This document shows positions 1-5,300 of a stretch of DNA of 7,095 nucleotides, one piece after another; the stretch's first letter is position 1; each line of letters opens with the position of its first letter. Where the stretch lies: NCBI GenBank assembly GCA_026397855.1, contig JAPLUA010000153.1:1-7095 (forward strand), given 5' to 3'. This stretch comes from Verrucomicrobiota bacterium (GTDB taxonomy: Bacteria; Verrucomicrobiota; Verrucomicrobiia; Limisphaerales; UBA8199). The translations under genes and the position numbers were made by a program. The notes beneath the pieces were generated by a model. The model saw nothing but the letters and a program-made list of their open reading frames with translations. It was not told where the DNA came from and did not search any database.

Positions 1-1
1 G

Positions 2-61
2 CTGGAGGGGGATGTGGGGGAGATCTTTCCGCCGGCTGTGCAAGCGGCTCTCGCGCGTTAG
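2..61 (+). CDS. Possible C-terminal end of an unidentified protein (partial at left edge)
   Basis: Frame 2 is open from the window edge to a TAG at 59-61 and reads LEGDVGEIFPPAVQAALAR. The residue mix (acidic start, alternating hydrophobic residues, small helical tail) looks like a normal protein end, more so than the arginine- and proline-rich readings of the other frames. Nineteen codons are too few to name a family. The palindrome cluster that begins some 30 bases after the stop is the sort of element often found just downstream of genes, which mildly supports a gene end here. The longer frame-3 reading through this stretch runs into the palindromes and is judged spurious. Confidence 0.35.
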   Translation: MEGDVGEIFPPAVQAALAR

Positions 62-92
62 TCGGAGCAATTCAGTTGCACGCCACCTTCCC

Positions 93-194
93 CCTCACCC
101 CGGCCCCACTGCCGTTGAATTAAGGAAGTTCCCGCGCGCGACGCGGCGGCTTCCCCCTCTCCTCCCGCCGAGGGAGGAGAGGGTCGGGGTGAGG
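93..194. repeat. Nested palindromic repeat, unit 1 (CCTCACCCC outer arms, CCCTCTCC inner stem)
   Basis: The inner hairpin is perfect: CCCTCTCCTCCC at 155-166 pairs with GGGAGGAGAGGG at 172-183 around a 5-base loop, giving 12 bp. Outer arms CCTCACCCCG (93-102) and CGGGGTGAGG (185-194) add 10 complementary bp. The right outer arm abuts the inner stem. The left arm is separated from it by 52 unpaired bases (103-154), as if something were inserted or the element were degenerate. The type resembles dispersed intergenic palindromes seen in many GC-rich bacteria. Whether it acts as a transcription stop, a REP-like element or an RNA stabiliser cannot be told from sequence. Confidence 0.7.
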
Positions 195-218
195 ATGGCC
201 GTGCTAACCCCGCCGATT

Positions 219-258
219 CCCCTCACCCCCACCCTCTCCCCGTCCGACGGGGAGAGGG
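219..258. repeat. Palindromic repeat, unit 2 (truncated copy of the same family)
   Basis: CCCTCTCCCCGTC at 232-244 is the exact reverse complement of GACGGGGAGAGGG at 246-258, with one base between, so this is an almost continuous 27-base palindrome. It is preceded by the outer-arm motif CCTCACCCC (221-229), as in unit 1, but no matching right outer arm follows. That left arm could instead pair with the GGGGTGAGG of unit 1 (186-194), allowing an alternative fold. Translated, this motif gives the PLTPTLSPSDGERE string that recurs in databases as a false protein, which argues that it is a dispersed non-coding repeat. Confidence 0.7.
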
Positions 259-375
259 AGAAGGCACGGCAGCTTTGGGTGTAGTGTATGCTGCGGACTC
301 CTCAGTAGGGATGCTGGAGAACCGGAGATATGAAACAACTGGTAATTCGGACTGGGAGCAGGCAGGATTAGCACC

Positions 376-504
376 ATGCTTGCGCTCGCGCTCGAAGCTG
401 TAAAGATCAAGACTCTGGCCCGTCGTCGCCTTGTGCCCGGCACCGAGGCCGACTCACGGGACGCGAATGGTCATCTCGTCCTGGCCCAGGCGCAACGAAG
501 CTGA
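376..504 (+). CDS. Doubtful short ORF (42 codons) upstream of the small membrane protein gene
   Basis: An ATG frame reads MLALALEAVKIKTLARRRLV..., is strongly basic in its middle and ends at TGA 502-504. That stop lies inside the ribosome-binding site (GAGGA, 503-507) of the next gene, and the next ATG is 12 bases after the stop, an arrangement that would permit translational coupling. Third-position GC is only moderately raised, there is no clear Shine-Dalgarno sequence, and the frame stays open upstream to 346. I do not recognise the product. It may be a real small protein, a decayed gene remnant or chance. Confidence 0.2.
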   Translation: MLALALEAVKIKTLARRRLVPGTEADSRDANGHLVLAQAQRS

Positions 505-515
505 GGATTTCCAAG

Positions 516-689
516 ATGCTTTGGTTTGGGAGAAATAAAGAGCCACAGCGGTTCTACCTGCTGCCCGGGATGGGCGGCCGCGCGCTGCGAAGGAAGCAAC
601 GAGTCTTCTTGCGGTGGTCGATTGCGATTGGCCTGGTGGTTTCGGGCGTCGTGACCTGTCTTCTTTACTTCATGAGCCGCGGTCGGTGA
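516..689 (+). CDS. Small single-pass membrane protein, 57 residues, unknown function
   Basis: The start ATG at 516 has a good Shine-Dalgarno match, TGAGGA (502-507), eight bases upstream, which is better than any other gene here. The product begins MLWFGRNKEPQRFYLLPGMG and ends LLYFMSRGR. Residues 1-33 are basic and polar, with a short RFYLLPGMGGRALRRK segment (12-27). Residues 35-54 form one hydrophobic helix, and the tail is very short and basic. By the positive-inside rule the N-terminal part should face the cytoplasm, although the SRGR tail is also basic, so the orientation is not certain. No lipobox, signal-peptidase site or known motif is present. The gene stands alone on the plus strand and converges on the permease gene with a 19-base gap. 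I believe this is a real gene, from the ribosome-binding site, residue composition and clean helix, but its function is unknown. Confidence 0.65.
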   Translation: MLWFGRNKEPQRFYLLPGMGGRALRRKQRVFLRWSIAIGLVVSGVVTCLLYFMSRGR

Positions 690-708
690 GGCTTGATTCC
701 CACTACTG

Positions 709-2133
709 CTACATGCGGCTGCGGACGAAGATGAAATAGGCCACCAGCGCCGCCGCCATAGCGTAAGTCAGCCAGACGACGTCACGGCCTTTGCCGCTCA
801 GCAGCTTGATGATGGGATAGCTGATGAAACCCAGCGCGAGGCCGTCGGCGATCGAGTAGGAGAGCGGAATCCCGATCATCGTCAGAAACGCCGGCACGGA
901 TTCGCTGTAATCCTTCCAGTCAACCTTGGCCACGCTCTGAATCATCATGGCGCCGACGAGAACCAGCGCGGGCGCGGTGATAGGCGGGTAGCTGCCCACC
1001 ATCGCAATCAGCGGGCTGAAGAACAGCGCCAGCAGGAAAAGCGCGGCGACCACCAGGCCGGTCAAACCCGTCCGCCCGCCTTGCTCGACGCCCGCGGCGC
1101 TTTCGATGAAGCTGGTCACGGTGCTCGTGCCCAGGGCCGCCCCGGCGACCGTGCCGATGGCATCCGAGAGCATCGCCTGTTTGGCGCGCGGCAGCTTGTT
1201 GTCCTTGATGAAGCCGGCCTGTTCGCACACGCCGATCAGCGTGCCGATGGCATCGAACACCAGCATGAAGAGGAACACGAAGATGAACGGCAGCATCTTG
1301 GGCGTCAGCGCGTGGGCCAGGTCCATTCGCAGAAACGTCGGCGCCAGCGAAGGCGGTGCCGCCACGATGGCTTTGGCAAAGGCAAATCGCTGGACAAGCA
1401 ATGAACCGGTCACTTCCGGCGCCGCCGCAATCGCGCGCGGCAAGTGCGGCAGGACCAGTTTGAACACCACCGCCAGCGCCGTCGCACCCACGATGCCCCA
1501 CAGGATCGAACCGCGCACCTTGCGGACATGCAGCGACGCCGTCAGCAACAGCCCGGCAAAGAAGACCAGCAAGTCGGGCGAGGTAAAATGTGCGTTCAGC
1601 TTCACCGCCGTGCCGGGGTCTTTGAGAATCAGCCCCGCATTCTGCAGGCCGATGAACGCGATGAACAGGCCGATACCAGCGGCGATGCCGTTCTTGAGGC
1701 TGGGGCTGACGGCGTTGAAGATCATCTCGCGCAACCCCACCAGCGATAGAATCAGAAACAGCACGCCGGAAATGAACACCGCGCCCAGCGCCACTTCCCA
1801 CGCATTGGCAAACCCCGCCGCCGCAGCCGCGGGTATGGCCGAGAACACGAAGAAGAAGTTCTCCCCCATCCCTGGCGCCTGGGCGATAGGATACCGGGCA
1901 TACAACGCCATAATGGCAGTGGCCAGCGCCGCCGACAGGCATGTCGCCGCCGTCACTGCGCCAAAATCCATGCCTGTCGGTTGGCCGAACATCGCGCCGG
2001 ACAGCACGGCTGGCTGGACAAAGATGATGTAGGCCATCGTCAGGAAGGTCGTCACCCCCGCAAGCACCTCGGTGCGCGCGCTGGTCTGGTTCCCGGACAG
2101 GCGAAAGAATCGTTCAAGCATAGCCGTTTGCAT
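709..2133 (-). CDS. NCS2/AzgA-type purine (adenine/guanine/hypoxanthine) permease
   Basis: A complete 474-residue inner-membrane transporter of the AzgA/PbuG branch (COG2252 type) of nucleobase permeases, which take up adenine, guanine or hypoxanthine by proton symport. Visible signatures in order are TEVLAGVTTFLTMAYIIFVQPAVLS (21-45), APGMGEN (86-92), VSPSLKNGIAAGIGLFIAFIG (142-162), FDAIGTLIG (293-301), and GTSTVTSFIESAAGV with GGRTGLTG (335-359). The length and alternating hydrophobic segments fit the family's roughly 14-helix fold. Two positions differ from the commonest family pattern as I remember it: APGMGENF instead of APGMGLNA, and LVFD (291-294) instead of DLFD. Exact substrate therefore cannot be assigned. 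Start: ATG 2133 and ATG 2121 (residue 5) are both possible, and neither has a clear Shine-Dalgarno sequence. The gene is divergent from the protease gene, and I found no purine riboswitch core in its upstream region. Confidence 0.93.
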   Translation of the reverse strand: MQTAMLERFFRLSGNQTSARTEVLAGVTTFLTMAYIIFVQPAVLSGAMFGQPTGMDFGAVTAATCLSAALATAIMALYARYPIAQAPGMGENFFFVFSAIPAAAAAGFANAWEVALGAVFISGVLFLILSLVGLREMIFNAVSPSLKNGIAAGIGLFIAFIGLQNAGLILKDPGTAVKLNAHFTSPDLLVFFAGLLLTASLHVRKVRGSILWGIVGATALAVVFKLVLPHLPRAIAAAPEVTGSLLVQRFAFAKAIVAAPPSLAPTFLRMDLAHALTPKMLPFIFVFLFMLVFDAIGTLIGVCEQAGFIKDNKLPRAKQAMLSDAIGTVAGAALGTSTVTSFIESAAGVEQGGRTGLTGLVVAALFLLALFFSPLIAMVGSYPPITAPALVLVGAMMIQSVAKVDWKDYSESVPAFLTMIGIPLSYSIADGLALGFISYPIIKLLSGKGRDVVWLTYAMAAALVAYFIFVRSRM

Positions 2134-2206
2134 CCCGCAAACAGGCTGGAATCTATGAACGGCACCGGGGCTTTTCTAGGAAATTCTTACGCCGGCGCGA
2201 AACCGG

Positions 2207-2246
2207 TTGACACGCCCGGGGCACCGGAAGATGATAGGATTACAAT
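2207..2246 (+). promoter_or_regulatory. Candidate promoter for the protease gene
   Basis: TTGACA at 2207-2212 is a perfect sigma-70 -35 box. The downstream -10 options are imperfect: GATGAT or ATGATA at 17-18 bases spacing, TAGGAT (2235-2240) at 22 bases, and the best-looking hexamer TACAAT (2241-2246) at 28 bases, which is too far. The region is locally AT-rich within GC-rich DNA. Transcription from here would include the hairpin, the leader ORF and the GC palindrome in the 5' leader. Confidence 0.35.
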
Positions 2247-2248
2247 AA

Positions 2249-2356
2249 ATGCCGCGAGGTCTGCTGCAAGCTAGCAGCAGCAGTCGGGGCCGGAATACAC
2301 ATAAGCAACAAAAGGCCCGCGCGCGGGCCGGAACCAAATTGCCATCCAATCCTTGA
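2249..2356 (+). CDS. Possible 35-codon leader ORF overlapping the protease start
   Basis: ATG 2249 opens a frame reading MPRGLLQASSSSRGRN..., very rich in Ser, Arg, Lys and Gln, which ends at TGA 2354-2356. The stop overlaps the TTG start of the protease gene in the tetramer TTGA (2353-2356), the geometry used for termination-reinitiation coupling. The protease start has no Shine-Dalgarno sequence of its own, so coupling would explain its translation. Against this, the leader ORF also lacks a good ribosome-binding site and its product resembles no family I know. It could be a regulatory leader peptide or chance. Confidence 0.25.
   Translation: MPRGLLQASSSSRGRNTHKQQKARARAGTKLPSNP
2261..2280. 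repeat. Short hairpin CTGCTGC / GCAGCAG
   Basis: CTGCTGC (2261-2267) pairs perfectly with GCAGCAG (2274-2280) around a 6-base loop. It sits just after the start of the leader ORF and could form in a transcript from either strand. No T-run follows on the plus strand, so it is not a standard terminator. Confidence 0.5.
2314..2329 (-). terminator. Perfect 16-bp GC palindrome, terminator-like on the minus strand
   Basis: GGCCCGCGCGCGGGCC is fully self-complementary. Read on the minus strand it is followed directly by TTTTGTTGCTT, the shape of an intrinsic terminator or attenuator. No minus-strand gene ends here. It could stop antisense transcription out of the protease gene before the permease, or act as an attenuator in a long permease leader. 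On the plus strand it lies 23 bases before the protease TTG and could instead be an operator or a structured leader element. Confidence 0.35.
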
Positions 2357-5300
2357 GAACCCCATCCGAGCACCCTCCGGTCCGCCCCGCCACCCGCCGA
2401 TGGCTGCCGGCCCGGCTCGTCCTGGCCCTGCTGCCGGCCGCATTTCTGCTGGCCGCACACGCCGCCGCACCGCCGCTCAGCCTGCAGAAAGCGATGCTGC
2501 CAATCACCGATGCAGCGCAGGTCGTGCTCCCGGCCACGGACGTCGCCGCAGAGTTGGCGGCCGATGCGAAGGACGGCAACGTAACTCCATTGCGGTTCGC
2601 AGTCCCGCGTCCCGTGGCACTGACCCCGGCCAATTGCGGCACCTGGGAGCAGGTCACTGATGGCCGGCTGTGGCGGTTGCGGGTGGTTTCCACCAATGCC
2701 ACCGATTTGAACTTCGGCTTTGCCGAGTTCCGGCTTCCAGAGGGGGCTACCCTCCACGTGATCTCCGGGGCCGGCGATTATTACCAGGGCCCCTACACCA
2801 CGGCAGACAGCCAGGCCGACGGCCAGCTTTGGACGGCGGTTGTTCCCGGGGAGGCGGCAGTGCTCGAGCTGTTTGTGCCGGCCGGGGCACAGGAGGAGCC
2901 GCAGGTCCTCCTGATGCAGGTGGGGACTGGCTACCGCGATTTCTGCCGCCCATGGAAGGGCACCAGCGCCCCGAAGGCCGAGGGCACCTGCAACAACGAT
3001 GTCATCTGCCCGGTGGGAGTCCCCTGGACCAACGAAATCCGGAGCGTCGCGGTCTATACCAAGAACGGGGCCTGGACCTGCACCGGGACGCTGATCATGG
3101 ATGTGCCCGGCGACTTCCGCCCCTTCTTCCTCACGGCAAATCACTGCGGCCTGAGCGCGGCGAACGCCAGCAGCGTGGTGGTGTATTGGAACTACCAGTC
3201 CGCGACCTGCGGCACACACGGTCCGGGCTCCCTGGCCCAGAACCAGAGCGGGGCCACGTTTCGCGCGGCCAAGTACGACGTGGACTTTGCCCTGATCGAG
3301 CTGGCCCGCAACCCCGATCCCACCTTCCGGGTCTTTTACTCGGGCTGGGACCGCTCCGGCACGGCGCCGAACGGGTGCGTGGGGATCCATCATCCCGACT
3401 GCGACGTCAAAGCCATCAGCTTCGCCAGCGGCACCCTGCCGACCGTGGACAGTTGTATCGGCACCGGCGGCATCGGCACGCACTGGCAGGTCACCTGGTA
3501 TTCGGGAGTAACCGAGCCGGGCTCCTCGGGCTCGGGGATCTGGGATCCGGCGAGCCACCGGCTGGTGGGCACGTTATCGGGGGGCGATTCCTCATGCAGC
3601 CTGCCTGCCGGGCCGGACTGCTATGGGAAATTCTCCCTCGCCTGGGCCAGCGGGACGACCGCGGCTGACCGGCTGCAAAACTGGCTTGATCCCCTGAACA
3701 CCGGCGCGACATTCGCCACCGGCGCGAACCCCGCAATGGCACCTGTCATCGTGCCGGCCGCCAGCTCCCTGATCGCCGAGGCATGCAGCCCCACCAACGG
3801 AGCCGTGGATCCCGGGGAAGCCGTCACACTCAGCTTCAGCCTTCAAAACACCGGCACGGCCCCAACCACCAACCTGGTGGCGACCCTGCTTGCGACCAAG
3901 GGCATTGTCTCCCCCAGCGGCCCCCAAAGCTATGGCGCCCTGCCTGTGGGCGGGGCTGTGGTGGCACGTTCGTTCAGCTTCACCGCTGCGGGCACCTGCG
4001 GCGGAACCCTGCTCGCCACGCTGCAGCTACAGGATGGCACCAACAACCTGGGCACGGCCGCTTTCAGCCTCATGTTGGGACGCCCGGTGGCGGCCTTAGT
4101 CGAGAATTTCGACGGCGTCACCGCCCCGGCACTCCCGTCGGGATGGAGCAGTTCCCCTGCCGGCGTTTGGGTGACGACCACCGCGCAGCGCGACACGCTG
4201 CCGAACTCCATCTCCGCACCCGACGCGGGCACCATCACGGACTACCAGCTTACTTCCCCCCTGATCCCGATCAATTCCGCCATCTCCCAGCTCACCTTTC
4301 GCAACTACTACAACACCGAATCCAGCTTCGACGGCGGGGTGCTTGAAGTCTCGATCAACGGCGCGGCCTTCACGGACATCCTGACGGCGGGCGGATCCTT
4401 TACCAGCGGCGGCTACAACGGCACCATCTCGATCAAATACAGCAATCCATTGGCCGGCCGCTCGGCCTGGACCGGCAACTCGGGCGGCTTTGTCACCACC
4501 ATGGCCAGCCTGCCGGCCTCGGCGGCGGGCGGAAATGTCCAGTTGCGCTGGCGCCTTGGCACCGATTCGAGCGTTGCGGGGACGGGCTGGTATGTGGACA
4601 CGGTCAGCGTGAACGGCAGCACCATTTGCTGCACCGACGGACCGCCGAGCGGGCTTTACATCACTTCCCAGCCGCAGAACCAGACCCTGACCTCGGGATC
4701 GAACGCGGTGTTCAATGTCACTGCGGCGGGCACCCTGCCCATCAGCTACCAGTGGCGCAAGGAAGGGGTCCCCCTGGCCGATGTCGGACGCATCAGCGGA
4801 GCCAGAACCTTCACCCTGACGCTGACGAATGCGGAGCCCGGTGACATGGGAAACTACTCGGTCATGGTCAGCAACATCACCGGCCAACTGCTCAGCTCAA
4901 ACGCGACCCTCCTGGGCCCCTATCCTCCAGTCATCCTCAAGCAGCCTGCCAGCCAGCGAGTCGTGGCAAACTCCTCCGCTGCGCTGACGGCCAGGGTTGC
5001 CGGGATCGGGCCGCTCACATTCCAGTGGCGCAGAGAGGGGACCAACCTCGCGGATGGCGGCAAGCTCAGCGGTGCCACCTCCACGAACCTCGCAATATCC
5101 AATCTCCAGATCGGGGAGTGCGGGCATTACTCGCTGGCTGTCAGCAATGCCTACGGCGGCACGATCAGTTCCAACGCCCTCATCGGCTTGTCGCCCCTGG
5201 CCGCCTGGGGCCGCGACGATTACGCGCAGGCCACGATCCCCGGGGGCTTGAGCAACGTGATCGCCGCGGCCGGCGGCCTCTACCACAGCCTGGCGCTTCA

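Larger units (their letters stand above)
62..515. other. Gene-poor intergenic stretch with palindrome cluster
   Basis: No secure gene lies in these 454 bases. Positions 89-258 are occupied by GC-rich nested inverted repeats, listed separately. Positions 259-375 show nothing convincing: a 13-codon ATG frame at 330-371 has no family-like features. Positions 376-504 contain a doubtful short ORF, listed separately. I looked for tRNA, tmRNA and other structured RNA shapes and saw none. Confidence 0.6.
2134..2352. other. Divergent intergenic region between permease and protease genes
   Basis: These 219 bases must hold the control signals of both divergent genes. Visible elements are short palindromes AACCGGTT (2201-2208) and CGCCGGCG (2190-2197), a repeated GGCACCGG (2161-2168 and 2220-2227), a plus-strand promoter candidate, a hairpin, a leader ORF and a 16-bp GC palindrome, the last four listed separately. 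I saw no convincing minus-strand promoter and no purine riboswitch consensus in the permease leader. Confidence 0.6.

Noticed and set aside
12..284. 90-residue plus-strand frame ending PLTPTLSPSDGERE...
   Set aside because: It is a translation of the palindromic repeats (CCCTCACCCCCACCCTCTCCCC). This string is a well-known false protein, and the residue mix is almost all Pro, Arg and Leu.
204..443. 79-residue minus-strand frame
   Set aside because: It reads the same palindromes in reverse (LPVGRGEGGGEGN), with no ribosome-binding site or natural residue mix.
1106..2032. 308-residue frame antisense to the permease
   Set aside because: Shadow of the strong permease gene. High GC and codon bias remove stops from the antisense frame, and its product shows no domain-like pattern.
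2134..2340. Purine riboswitch in the permease leader, as found before pbuG in Bacillus
   Set aside because: I read the minus strand for the conserved core and the flanking loop motifs and found neither.
2176..3558. 460-residue minus-strand frame covering the protease N-terminal half
   Set aside because: It overlaps the clearly homologous signal peptide, propeptide and protease domain. The product is Arg/Gly/Ala-rich without motifs, as expected for antisense of GC-rich coding DNA.
2670..3668. 332-residue plus-strand frame inside the protease gene
   Set aside because: A +1 shadow of the protease frame, very rich in Arg, Gly and Pro, with no recognisable motif.
4096..4887. 263-residue minus-strand frame across the jelly-roll and first Ig-like domain
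   Set aside because: Antisense shadow of domains with clear family patterns, without its own start signals.
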